From G965213525 sp965213525 (GTDB taxonomy: Bacteria; Actinomycetota; Acidimicrobiia; Acidimicrobiales; Poriferisodalaceae), in the NCBI GenBank assembly GCA_965213525.1, contig OZ243889.1:1488001-1552000 (forward strand): a stretch of DNA of 64,000 nt, in the 5' to 3' direction. Position 1 is the stretch's first letter. Every line of letters begins with the position of its first letter. Of the stretch, positions 1 to 7,521 are shown in pieces. The notes beneath the pieces were generated by a model. The model had not been told where the DNA came from. It saw only the letters and a list, made by a program, of their open reading frames with translations, and did no database searches. The translations under genes and the position numbers were made by a program.

Positions 1-134
1 ACCCGGGCCCAGACGGCATCGGCGGTGAGGTGGCCCGCCTCGCCGTGCAGGGCGTCGAAGACCGCCCGGCGCTGCGGGGTCACCTTGAGGTTGCGCTGCC
101 GGAACAGCGTGGTGAGCTCGTCCGGCGATCGCAT
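1..134 (-). CDS. Fur family transcriptional regulator (partial, N-terminus only)
   Basis: Only the first 44 codons are inside the window; the gene runs off the left edge. The visible part starts MRSPDELTTLFRQRN and contains the VTPQRRAVFDAL stretch typical of helix 1-2 of the Fur/Zur/PerR winged-helix domain. Proteins of this family are metal- or peroxide-sensing repressors of metal uptake or stress genes. The metal-binding half is not visible, so Fur, Zur and PerR cannot be told apart. The ATG lies 6 nt after a TAGGTT -10 box, implying a leaderless transcript, and a short palindrome overlaps the -35 box, which suggests autoregulation. Confidence 0.85.
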   Translation of the reverse strand, partial: MRSPDELTTLFRQRNLKVTPQRRAVFDALHGEAGHLTADAVWAR

Positions 135-140
135 GGTCCA

Positions 141-176
141 AACCTAGGACGACGCCGGTCAAACGACAACCGTTGT
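141..176 (-). promoter_or_regulatory. Promoter of the fur-like gene with a candidate operator palindrome
   Basis: On the minus strand, TTGTCG (164-169) and TAGGTT (141-146) are separated by exactly 17 bp, a good -35/-10 pair. The last base of the -10 is 6 nt from the ATG at 134. The palindrome ACAAC-C-GTTGT (166-176) overlaps the -35 and could be an autoregulatory operator. This is inference from position only. The rest of the 135-306 gap shows nothing else. Confidence 0.55.
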
Positions 177-306
177 TGGTGGGCGCGTGCCCGGAGCCGT
201 GCACGAGGAGGGGCCGTGCCCGGTCTCCCGCCCGCCGGTCCTGTGACGGGGTCACGGCCGTCGAGGACGTGACACGCTCGGCGCCTTCCACAGCAGGGGG
301 ATCCAG

Positions 307-1215
307 ATGGCGAGTCCACAAGCCGAGGCCGTCAAGGACGCGCTGCGAGCGTTTCGTGAGCAGGCGATCGGGACCGGGCCCCAGCCCGACCTCGCCGAGC
401 AGCGCGCCGCCATGGACGCCTGGCGTGACCTGGCGACCGAGCCGGCGGGCACGACGGTGACCGAGGTCGATGCGGGCGGGGTGGCGAGCCAGTGGGTGTC
501 GACGCCCGGCGCGGTGCAGGACCGGGCGCTGGTGTACCTCCACGGCGGCGGCTACGTCCTCGGTTCCGCCCACACCCACTCCCGCCTGGCCGCCCACCTC
601 GGCGCTGCCGTCGGGTGCCGGGTGCTGAACGTCGACTACCGCCTGGCCCCCGAGCACCCGCACCCCGCCGCGGTCCACGACGCCACCGCCGCCTATCGCT
701 GGCTGCTCGACGGCGGGTACCAGGCGAACCACCTGGCGATCGCCGGTGATTCGGCGGGCGGGGGTCTCACCGTGGCCACCCTGGTCAACCTGCGCGACCA
801 GGGGGTGGCCCAGCCCGCCGGCGGAGTTCCGCTGTCGCCCTGGATCGACCTGGAGGGCACCGGCGCCTCGATGGACACCAAGGCCGATGCCGATGTGGTG
901 GTCGGGCGCGACGGGCTGAAGGTGATGAGCGATCACTTCCTCGCCGGGCACGACCCCCGCGACCCCCTCGCCGCCCCGCTGCACGCCGACCTCACCGGCC
1001 TGGCTCCGCTCTACGTGCAGGTCGGTGCCGACGAGACGCTGCTCGACGACGCCCTCCGCCTGGCCGCCAACGCCGCGGCGGCCGGGGTCGAGGTGCGCCT
1101 CGACTCGTTCCCCGAGATGCAGCACGTCTTCCAGGGGATGGCCGGCAACGCCCCCGAGGCCGACGAGGCGATCGCCCGCATCGGCACCTGGCTACGCCCG
1201 CGACTGGGGTTCTGA
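307..1215 (+). CDS. alpha/beta hydrolase fold-3 esterase (hormone-sensitive lipase family)
   Basis: 302-residue serine hydrolase, probably acting on short-chain carboxylic esters in the cytoplasm. It carries the HSL oxyanion motif HGGG (residues 79-82), the nucleophile elbow GDSAGG (Ser149), a likely acid Asp242 in GADETLL and a catalytic His273 in MQHVF. Length is normal for the family and there is no signal peptide. The ATG is preceded by a GGGGGA ribosome-binding site. It stands alone between the fur-like gene and tRNA-Leu, so neighbours give no hint of substrate. Confidence 0.85.
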   Translation: MASPQAEAVKDALRAFREQAIGTGPQPDLAEQRAAMDAWRDLATEPAGTTVTEVDAGGVASQWVSTPGAVQDRALVYLHGGGYVLGSAHTHSRLAAHLGAAVGCRVLNVDYRLAPEHPHPAAVHDATAAYRWLLDGGYQANHLAIAGDSAGGGLTVATLVNLRDQGVAQPAGGVPLSPWIDLEGTGASMDTKADADVVVGRDGLKVMSDHFLAGHDPRDPLAAPLHADLTGLAPLYVQVGADETLLDDALRLAANAAAAGVEVRLDSFPEMQHVFQGMAGNAPEADEAIARIGTWLRPRLGF

Positions 1216-1305
1216 GGACCATCTGGAGCCCGACGACGTGGCTACCCTCCGCCACGGGGCCTGCACGATCAGGGGCCCCGACGAGGCCGACGAGAACGGC
1301 ATCGG

Positions 1306-1391
1306 GCGAGCGTGGCGGAACTGGCAGACGCGCCGGGTTTAGGTCCCGGTGACCTCAGGTCGTGGGGGTTCGAATCCCCCCGCTCGCACCA
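1306..1391 (+). tRNA. tRNA-Leu(UAG)
   Basis: The acceptor arm GCGAGCG (1306-1312) pairs with CGCTCGC (1381-1387), followed by A73 and an encoded CCA (1389-1391). The anticodon stem CCGGG/CCCGG (1333-1337/1345-1349) encloses the loop TTTAGGT with anticodon TAG at 1340-1342, reading CUN leucine codons. The T arm is GGGGG-TTCGAAT-CCCCC. The long variable arm expected of a class II leucine tRNA is present, giving 86 nt in all. No integrase or duplicated 3' end was found beside it. Confidence 0.96.
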
Positions 1392-1439
1392 CCCCACCAC
1401 GCGCCCGACCGGAGTCAGCGGCGCCCGCCCCGTCGGCGC

Positions 1440-2159
1440 TCAGGGCTGCTCGTCGAGGCGTCGTGCCAGGGCCGCCAAGGCTCGGCCTCGATGGCTGAGC
1501 GCGGCCTTGTCGTCGGCGGTCATCTCGGCGAAGGTCCGCCCGTCGCCGTCGTCGGGCACGAAGAGCGGGTCGTAGCCGAAGCCGCCGCTGCCCCGGGTGG
1601 TCGCCAGCACCACGCCCTCGACGGTGCCCTCGGCCACCACCTCGCTGCCGTCGGCGCGGCGGAGCACCACGACGCTGCGGAACCGGGCCCGCCGGTCCTC
1701 GACGCCGGCCATGGCCCGCAGCAGCGCCGCCCGGTTGGCCGCATCGTCACCGGGGTCGCCGGCGCCCTCGTCGGCGGCGAACCGGGCCGAGCGCACGCCG
1801 GGACCGCCGCCCAGGTGGTCGACCTCCAGGCCCGAGTCATCGGCCAGGGCGGACATGCCGGTGGCCTCACCGACGGCCGTGGCCTTGAGGCGGGCGTTGC
1901 CGTCGAGATCAGCGGCGTCCTCCTCGACGGGACCCAGCCCCGTGGGCCCCGGGCGGACGTCGACCCCGACGAGCAGACGAGCGATCTCGGCGGCCTTGGC
2001 CGGGTTCGCCGAGGCCACCACGACCGGTCCGTCCAGCCCGGCCCACCTGCTCCCCGGCGGTGGCGGGGCGTCGTCGGGCCCATCGTCTCTGGTCCGCCCG
2101 CCGTCACCGGACCGCTCGACACCCGGCGCGTCCCCCGGTCCGGCGGCGGTGTCACCCAC
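1440..2159 (-). CDS. rdgB: RdgB/HAM1 family non-canonical purine NTP pyrophosphatase
   Basis: Hydrolyses dITP/XTP to the monophosphate, cleaning the nucleotide pool. Family signatures are visible: VVASANPAKAAEI near the start, ADDSGLEVD, GVRSARF and FGYDPLF. The GTG at 2159 overlaps the rph stop by 8 nt, as expected for translational coupling. That start leaves about 45 low-complexity residues before the conserved core and makes the protein 239 residues against the usual 190-210. The GTG codons at 2021 or 2018 would give a more typical length and are real alternatives. rph-rdgB adjacency is standard in Actinobacteria. Confidence 0.92.
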   Translation of the reverse strand: MGDTAAGPGDAPGVERSGDGGRTRDDGPDDAPPPPGSRWAGLDGPVVVASANPAKAAEIARLLVGVDVRPGPTGLGPVEEDAADLDGNARLKATAVGEATGMSALADDSGLEVDHLGGGPGVRSARFAADEGAGDPGDDAANRAALLRAMAGVEDRRARFRSVVVLRRADGSEVVAEGTVEGVVLATTRGSGGFGYDPLFVPDDGDGRTFAEMTADDKAALSHRGRALAALARRLDEQP

Positions 2160-2862
2160 CGGCGAGCGACCGGCGCTGCAGGCCGACGATCTCGGCGATG
2201 CCGGCCTCGGCCAGGGCCAGCAGCTCGTCGAGCTGGGCCCGGTCGAACGCGGCCCCCTCCGCCGTGCCCTGCACCTCGACGAACCGCCCGCCCTCGGTCA
2301 TCACGACGTTCATGTCGACCTCGGCCCGGGCGTCCTCCTCATAGGGCAGATCGAGACGGGCCTCGCCGTCGATCACCCCGACCGAGATGGCGGCGCAGGC
2401 CTCGACGAGGGGGTCACGGGCCAAGCCGAGGGAGGCGCAGGCGTCGGCGAGGGCCACCCACCCCCCACAGATCGAGGCGGTGCGGGTGCCGCCATCGGCG
2501 CGCAGGACGTCGCAGTCGACGGTGATCTCCCGCTCACCGAGCGCCTGCAGGTCGACGACCGAGCGCAGCGCCCGGCCGATGAGGCGCTGGATCTCCATCG
2601 TGCGACCGCTCTGCTTGCCGGCCTTGGCCTCACGGCGCACCCGTTCGGGTGACGAGCCCGGCAGCATCGAGTACTCGGCGGTGACCCAACCGGTGCCGGT
2701 GCCACGCATCCACCTCGGCACCTCCTCGTCCACCGAGGCGGTGCACAGCACCCGGGTGCGGCCCACGGCGACCATCACCGAGCCTGGCGTGGCGTCGGTG
2801 AAGCCCCGTTCGAAGCGCACGGGGCGCAGCTCGTCGGGGGCACGGCCGTCGGACCGGGTCAT
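2152..2862 (-). CDS. rph: Ribonuclease PH
   Basis: 236-residue phosphorolytic 3'-5' exoribonuclease that trims tRNA 3' ends. The opening R-x-DGR-x-PDELRPV, the phosphate-binding GRTRVLCTASVDE stretch, AEYSMLPGSS and DCDVLRADGGTRTA are characteristic of RNase PH. The ATG at 2862 has an AGGAG ribosome-binding site. It lies 29 bp downstream of murI, and the candidate -10 TAGGGT overlaps the murI stop codon. rdgB follows with an 8-nt overlap. Confidence 0.96.
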   Translation of the reverse strand: MTRSDGRAPDELRPVRFERGFTDATPGSVMVAVGRTRVLCTASVDEEVPRWMRGTGTGWVTAEYSMLPGSSPERVRREAKAGKQSGRTMEIQRLIGRALRSVVDLQALGEREITVDCDVLRADGGTRTASICGGWVALADACASLGLARDPLVEACAAISVGVIDGEARLDLPYEEDARAEVDMNVVMTEGGRFVEVQGTAEGAAFDRAQLDELLALAEAGIAEIVGLQRRSLAGG

Positions 2863-2888
2863 GGCGTCTCCTCGTGGGGCGGGCGCCG

Positions 2889-2894
2889 ACCCTA
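2889..2894 (-). promoter_or_regulatory. Candidate -10 box for rph-rdgB
   Basis: TAGGGT on the minus strand, overlapping the TAG stop of murI. A start about 7 nt downstream would leave a leader of roughly 20 nt that includes the AGGAG site before the rph ATG. No clear -35 was identified. Confidence 0.35.
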
Positions 2895-3734
2895 CCGGCG
2901 GGCCCAGTCGTGGGCGTCGACGTGGGCGAGCTCGGGGCCGAGGAGACGCCGCCCGAGGTCGGCGAACCAGGCGGGATCACCGGAGGACAGGAACCGGGCG
3001 GTGCCCCGGTGGTCGGGCCGGCCCTCACCGAGGTGGCGGCGCAGCTCGAAGGCGGTCTCCTCGGCCGACGAGACCAACACGACGTCGCGCCCGACGACAT
3101 CGCCGATGACCCGGGCCAGGTAGGGGTAGTGCGTGCAGCCCAGCAGCAACGTGTCGACCTCGGCCTCGACGATGGGAGCCAGCATCCGCTCGGCCAGCAC
3201 CCGGACCTCGTCGGAGTCGGTGCGGCCCCGCTCGACGAACTCGACGAAGCCCGGGCAGGCGGCACAGACGAGCTCGCCAGCGGCGCCGCTGGCGTCGAAG
3301 CTGCGCTGGTAGGCACCCGAGGAGATGGTGGCCACGGTGCCGATCACCCCGACCCGACCAGTCCGCGACACCGCCACCGCCGCCCGCAGACCCGGCTCGA
3401 TCACCCCCAGGACCGGCACGTCGAGTCGCTCACGCAGCTCGCACAGCGCGGCGGCCGCTGCGGTGTTGCAGGCCACGACCAGGGCGCGCGCCCCGTGGTC
3501 CCGCACGAGGAGATCGCCGATCTCGGTGGCGAAGCCGCGCACCTCGTCGAGGTCGCGGGATCCGTACGGGTAGCGGGCGGTGTCACCGAAGTAGACGAGA
3601 TCGTGTCCGCCCAGCAGATCGATGACGGCGCGGGCCACGGTCAAGCCCCCGAAGCCGCTGTCGAACATGGCGATCGGGCCCTGGGTCGCCGAGGCGTGCG
3701 GCCCGGGTTCGTCGGACGGGTCCGAGGCCGACAC
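2892..3734 (-). CDS. murI: Glutamate racemase
   Basis: 280-residue cofactor-independent racemase supplying D-glutamate for peptidoglycan. FDSGFGGLTVA supplies the active-site Asp/Ser. The two catalytic cysteines are Cys89 in ACNTA and Cys200 in LGCTHYPYL. About 20 residues precede the core. The GTG start at 3734 lies 8 nt after the -10 box TACGGT, so the message has almost no leader. murI-rph-rdgB order matches the actinobacterial arrangement, where cysO-cysM often sit just upstream; here they are 17 kb away. Confidence 0.95.
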   Translation of the reverse strand: MSASDPSDEPGPHASATQGPIAMFDSGFGGLTVARAVIDLLGGHDLVYFGDTARYPYGSRDLDEVRGFATEIGDLLVRDHGARALVVACNTAAAAALCELRERLDVPVLGVIEPGLRAAVAVSRTGRVGVIGTVATISSGAYQRSFDASGAAGELVCAACPGFVEFVERGRTDSDEVRVLAERMLAPIVEAEVDTLLLGCTHYPYLARVIGDVVGRDVVLVSSAEETAFELRRHLGEGRPDHRGTARFLSSGDPAWFADLGRRLLGPELAHVDAHDWARR

Positions 3735-3742
3735 GACGCCGG

Positions 3743-3748
3743 ACCGTA
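3743..3748 (-). promoter_or_regulatory. Near-leaderless promoter of murI
   Basis: TACGGT on the minus strand with 8 nt between it and the GTG start. It matches the TANNNT spacing seen before many genes in this window. Confidence 0.45.
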
Positions 3749-3788
3749 GCGGCGCCGAGCACGACCGGGGTGTGGTTGCCTCGATGCC

Positions 3789-4742
3789 ATGATCTCGAGC
3801 CGCCTGCCGCCCCGGCTGCGCCCGGCCGCTGAGCTGGTCGTCGAGGTGGCCCGCGAGATCTCCCGGGACCGGGTCACCGACAACGCGGCGGGGGTCACCT
3901 TCTACATGGTGTTCGCCATCCCGGCCGCCGCCCTGGCGCTGACCGCACTGCTGGGCCTGGTCGAGCCGGTCCTCGGGGCGGGCCTGCGCGACGAGGCCAG
4001 CGACACCGTCGCAGGGTTCGTCCGCGACGAGATCTCACCCGACCCCCAGCTCGTCGGGGCCGTCGAAGGGCTGTTCGATCAGCGCAGCGCCGGGTTGTTC
4101 ACCTTCGCCCTCGTGCTCGCCCTGTTCACCATGAGCAGGGGCTTCGCCGGCCTGGTGCGGGCCCTGGACGCCGTGTACGACCTCGATGACCACCGGTCGT
4201 TCGTCAACGTGCGCCTCACCGCCCTGGTGCTCTCGGTCGGCACGGTCGTGATGCTGTCGCTCACCCTCACCGTGTTGACCGTCGGGCCGTTCCTCGGCGT
4301 GGGCGAGCAGGTCGCAGCGGCGCTGGGCCAGGGCGACACCTTCGTCCGGGCGTGGCAGCTCGCCCGCGGACCCGTCGTGCTGGTGCTGCTGGTGCTGTGG
4401 GCGGCGACGGTGTTCCACGTCGGCCCCGACCACCACACCCCCTGGCGATACGACCTGCCCGGGGCGGCGGCCACCGCGGTCATTTGGGTGGCGCTCTCGC
4501 TGGGCTTCCGGGTCTACGTCTCGCTCACCCAGGGTGGCAACCAGGTGGTCGGGGTCATCGGGGTGGTGCTCGTCGCCCTGACCTGGCTGTTCCTGATGAT
4601 CACCGCCCTGTTGGTCGGCGGTGAGCTCAACGCGGTCATCGCCCAGCGTGCCGGCCTCTCCCAGCAGCGCTCGGGCCCCGACCTCGTGGGCCGGCTGGCC
4701 AGCGAGGCCCGTGACCTCTGGCCCCGAGACGACCAGCGCTGA
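3789..4742 (+). CDS. YihY/virulence factor BrkB family membrane protein
   Basis: 317-residue inner-membrane protein with about six hydrophobic segments. The conserved GVTFYMVFAIPAAALAL stretch and the late TWLFLMITALLVGGELNA segment are typical of the YihY/BrkB (formerly RNase BN) family. The family's function is unsettled; transport or envelope roles have been proposed. The N-terminus carries the usual amphipathic region before the first membrane span. It is transcribed away from murI with 54 bp between the starts and has no obvious partner. Confidence 0.85.
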   Translation: MISSRLPPRLRPAAELVVEVAREISRDRVTDNAAGVTFYMVFAIPAAALALTALLGLVEPVLGAGLRDEASDTVAGFVRDEISPDPQLVGAVEGLFDQRSAGLFTFALVLALFTMSRGFAGLVRALDAVYDLDDHRSFVNVRLTALVLSVGTVVMLSLTLTVLTVGPFLGVGEQVAAALGQGDTFVRAWQLARGPVVLVLLVLWAATVFHVGPDHHTPWRYDLPGAAATAVIWVALSLGFRVYVSLTQGGNQVVGVIGVVLVALTWLFLMITALLVGGELNAVIAQRAGLSQQRSGPDLVGRLASEARDLWPRDDQR

Positions 4743-4796
4743 GGGCGGGGGCCTTCACCCGCCAGCCCGGCGGGCGTCGTGGCGTGGGGGCGCAGC

Positions 4797-4802
4797 TACG
4801 GT
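4797..4802 (+). promoter_or_regulatory. Leaderless promoter of the dienelactone-hydrolase-like gene
   Basis: TACGGT followed by exactly 6 nt and then ATG at 4809. This is the distance at which transcription would start on the A of the start codon. Confidence 0.5.
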
Positions 4803-4808
4803 GCGACC

Positions 4809-5519
4809 ATGGCGACGCCGTCACGCACCGACCGCATCGCCACCGACGGGGGCACGCTCGACGCCCGGGTGACCGTGCCCGAGGGGGGCACGGGTCCGGG
4901 GCTGGTGCTCATCCACGAGATCTTCGGCGTGAACGACTACGTGCGCGACGTCGCCGACCGACTCGCAGCCGCCGGCTACGTCGTCGTCGCCCCCGACCTG
5001 TTCTGGCGGATCGTGCCCAACCACGAGGTCGACTCGTCTGACCCCGACCTGATGCCCCAGGCGATGCAGGTGGCGGGCGGGTACGACCCGACGCTCGGCA
5101 TCACCGATCTCGCCGCCACCCTGGCCCACGTCCGAGCGCTGGCCGAGGTCGACGGCCCGGTCGGGGTCATCGGGTTCTGCTTCGGTGGCACCGAAGCCGC
5201 CCGGGTCGCCATCGAGCTCGACCCCGCCGCCGCGGTGTCGTACTACGGCTCGGGCGTGCCCGCACTGGCCGGCGAGCTCGGCCGGGTGTCGTGCCCGATG
5301 CTGCTGCACTTCGGAGCCGACGACCCCTACCTGCCCCGCGACGACGCCGAGGCGGTCGCCGCCGCCGTCGGTGACCGGCCCGAGCTGCAGGTGCACCTCC
5401 ACGACGGGGCCGGGCACGCCTTCGACAACTCCTTCGCCCCGCACTTCCACGACCCGGCTGCCGCCGCGGCCGCCTGGGAGACCACCCTGGGGTTCCTCGC
5501 TGAGACCCTGGCCGACTGA
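4809..5519 (+). CDS. Dienelactone hydrolase family protein
   Basis: 236-residue alpha/beta hydrolase. The family's cysteine nucleophile is present as Cys124 in GFCFGG, with Glu37 in IHEIFG, an acidic residue in FGADDPYLP and the histidine in GAGHAF. Family members open cyclic lactones such as carboxymethylenebutenolide during aromatic catabolism, but many act on other esters, so the substrate is unknown. The ATG at 4809 was chosen over an in-frame start at 4779 because homology begins just after it and because of the -10 box 6 nt upstream. Confidence 0.85.
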   Translation: MATPSRTDRIATDGGTLDARVTVPEGGTGPGLVLIHEIFGVNDYVRDVADRLAAAGYVVVAPDLFWRIVPNHEVDSSDPDLMPQAMQVAGGYDPTLGITDLAATLAHVRALAEVDGPVGVIGFCFGGTEAARVAIELDPAAAVSYYGSGVPALAGELGRVSCPMLLHFGADDPYLPRDDAEAVAAAVGDRPELQVHLHDGAGHAFDNSFAPHFHDPAAAAAAWETTLGFLAETLAD

Positions 5520-5628
5520 ACGCCGCCGAGCCGGCCGTCCCGCCGGACCGGCCGGTCGTCCCACCGTTGCCGGGACGCCTCGGGCGCCGGCGCTGATGGG
5601 GTCGATCCGGTGAACCAGGACGCCACGG

Positions 5629-6906
5629 TCAGGTCGTGGCGACGGGCTCGGAGCGCTCGGCGATCCCGAGGTCGGCGAGCAGCGTCTCGGCGCAGCGCCG
5701 TCCCGACAGCAGCGCCCCCTGACTCGAGGGGTGGTCGCGGTGGTCGCCGCAGACGTAGCGGCCCTCGGCCAGGCGCACCGGCTGGCGCAGGGCCGTCGGC
5801 GGGCGCTGATCGGGGTGGGCGTGGTCGATGCGGTCGACGCGCAGCACCTCCCACGACGACACGACCGGCCCGAACCACCCGGTCAGCTGCTCACGGGCCG
5901 GTCCGACGAGGTCGTCGATGCCGTCTGAGGCGCCGATCCCCGAGGGGATCTGGGCCACCACCAGGGACCGGCCCGCCGGGGCGTACGACGGCGCCACGAG
6001 CGACATGGCCGCCAGGTTCTTGACCGGGCCGCTCGCGTCGCCGTCCAACACGATGGCCTTGTCCCGCACGGGGGGCTCATCGGCAGCGAACCAGATGGCC
6101 GCCACGGGCCGGGTCATCGGGGCGTCGAGGTCGCACAACCTGGCCGCAGCGGTGCCTTCGGCTGCCACCACGACGGCCCGGGCGGCCACCTCGTCGCCGT
6201 CGCGCACCTGCACGGCCCCATCCGCGATCGAGGTGACCTCGGCACCGAGGCGCACGACGTCATCGGGAAGCCGGGCCGCCAGCTGGCGGGGGATCTCACC
6301 GATGCCAGCCGCGGGCACCGCCGCTTCTCCGGTGGCGAGCATCTTCAAGATGTAGAGGAACCGGCGGCTGGTGACCTCGAGGTCGGGGTCGAGCTGGATG
6401 CCGGCGAACAGCGGACGCCAGAACCGGTCGATCATGGTCCCGAAGCCACGCGCCTCGAGCTCGGCGAGCGTCGTCCGCTCGGGTCCTCGCAGCAGGTCGT
6501 CGGCGTCGCCCCGGCGGACGTCCAGGACGAGGCGGGCCAGGCGCACCCGATCGAGCAGGGAGCCGACCGGGGCCCGGATCGTGTCAGGCAGCCAACCGGG
6601 CCGGCGCAGCGGATCCGCAACGCGGTGCAGCCCGCCGTCGACGCGCACCACCGCCCCGGGGTCAAAGGCGCGCAACTCGAGGGCCTCGACGTCGAACTGG
6701 GCGATCAGTTCGGGGTAGGAGGTGATGACGATCTGGAAGCCCCGGTCGAGCTGGAACCCGTCGACGACGTCGGTGCGGACCCGCCCGCCGACGCCGTCAG
6801 AGGCCTCGAGCACGATGGTCTCCACGCCGGCGTCGGTGAGCCGGCGGGCACAGGCCAGGCCGGCCAGGCCGGCTCCGATCACGACGACGGGCGGTGTCAT
6901 GGCCAT
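5629..6906 (-). CDS. NAD(P)/FAD-dependent oxidoreductase, amine-oxidase/phytoene-desaturase-like
   Basis: About 425-residue flavoprotein. The N-terminus has the dinucleotide-binding VVVIGAGLAGLACARRL motif followed by the GGRVRTD loop and FQLDRGFQIV, as in protoporphyrinogen oxidase, phytoene desaturase and FAD amine oxidases. The C-terminus ends with the FAD-closing GRYVCGDHRDHPSSQGALLSG region. Substrate is not predictable. ATG codons at 6906 and 6900 are both possible; 6906 sits 4 nt after GGGAGG. The frame is open far upstream, but that extension has no family resemblance and overlaps the divergent gene at 6991, so it was not used. Confidence 0.85.
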   Translation of the reverse strand: MAMTPPVVVIGAGLAGLACARRLTDAGVETIVLEASDGVGGRVRTDVVDGFQLDRGFQIVITSYPELIAQFDVEALELRAFDPGAVVRVDGGLHRVADPLRRPGWLPDTIRAPVGSLLDRVRLARLVLDVRRGDADDLLRGPERTTLAELEARGFGTMIDRFWRPLFAGIQLDPDLEVTSRRFLYILKMLATGEAAVPAAGIGEIPRQLAARLPDDVVRLGAEVTSIADGAVQVRDGDEVAARAVVVAAEGTAAARLCDLDAPMTRPVAAIWFAADEPPVRDKAIVLDGDASGPVKNLAAMSLVAPSYAPAGRSLVVAQIPSGIGASDGIDDLVGPAREQLTGWFGPVVSSWEVLRVDRIDHAHPDQRPPTALRQPVRLAEGRYVCGDHRDHPSSQGALLSGRRCAETLLADLGIAERSEPVATT

Positions 6907-6978
6907 CGATCCTCCCACGCCGCCGCCCCCACCGGACAGTTGCCCGGGCGGATCGCCGGGTGAGGACCGGCGAGTCAA

Positions 6979-6984
6979 TACCAT
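6979..6984 (+). promoter_or_regulatory. Leaderless promoter of the cNMP-binding-domain gene
   Basis: TACCAT followed by 6 nt and the ATG at 6991, the same spacing as the other leaderless candidates. Confidence 0.5.
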
Positions 6985-6990
6985 GCCGCC

Positions 6991-7416
6991 ATGGCCCGTC
7001 GCGACAAGTACGTCGACCACCTCCGAGAGGTCCCCCTCTTCTCCAAGCTCACCAAGAAGGAGTTGAACGAGATCGCCCGCATGTCGACCGAGCTGTCGTT
7101 CAAGGACGGCCAGGAGCTCATGGCCGAAGGGCAGCGGGCGAGCTCGTTCGTCGTGCTGGTCGACGGCGAGGCGGTCGTCCGCAAGAAGGGCCGCAAGGTC
7201 GCCACGCTCGGGCCCGGTGACTTCGCCGGCGAGCTGGCCCTGCTGCAGGATCGCGCCCGCACCGCCACCGTGGTCGCCGACGGACCTCTGACCGCGCTCG
7301 TCATCGACCGGAGGGGCTTCCTCACGCTGCTCGACGACATCCCGTCGATCACCAAGAAGATGCTGTTCGCCGTCGCCGAGCGCCTGAGCGACGTCGACAC
7401 CAAGGCGTTGCACTAG
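6991..7416 (+). CDS. Stand-alone cyclic nucleotide-binding domain protein
   Basis: 141-residue protein made almost entirely of one Crp-type cNMP-binding beta-roll (EVPLFSKLTKKEL at the start, then GPGDFAGELALL and RARTATVVA, which correspond to the phosphate-binding cassette). There is no winged-helix domain after the C-helix, so it cannot be a classical Crp regulator. It may act as a small effector-binding subunit or a protein-interaction module. It is a single gene, followed by a hairpin that could end its transcript. Confidence 0.85.
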   Translation: MARRDKYVDHLREVPLFSKLTKKELNEIARMSTELSFKDGQELMAEGQRASSFVVLVDGEAVVRKKGRKVATLGPGDFAGELALLQDRARTATVVADGPLTALVIDRRGFLTLLDDIPSITKKMLFAVAERLSDVDTKALH

Positions 7417-7445
7417 TGGTGTGTCGCCACCAGTGGTGTGTCGCC
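7415..7445 (+). repeat. Short tandem duplication (17-bp period)
   Basis: AGTGGTGTGTCGCC occurs at 7415-7428 and again at 7432-7445, directly after the preceding stop codon. Each copy contains the octamer GGTGTGTC, which recurs in other upstream gaps of this window. Confidence 0.7.
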
Positions 7446-7461
7446 CGCCCGTCTGCGGGCG
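7442..7461 (+). terminator. Candidate hairpin terminator
   Basis: CGCCCGC (7442-7448) pairs with GCGGGCG (7455-7461) around a 6-nt loop. There is no T-run, as is common in high-GC actinobacteria. It lies between the cNMP-binding gene and the P450 promoter region. Confidence 0.4.
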
Positions 7462-7521
7462 GCGGGTAGCGTCACACGGGAGCGAGACGTCGGCGAAGCC
7501 GCCGGCGACGAAGGGGAACCC

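Noticed and set aside
1306..1391. tRNA-Leu as an integration site of a genomic island
   Set aside because: No integrase, no duplicated 3' end, and conserved housekeeping genes (rdgB, rph, murI) follow directly.
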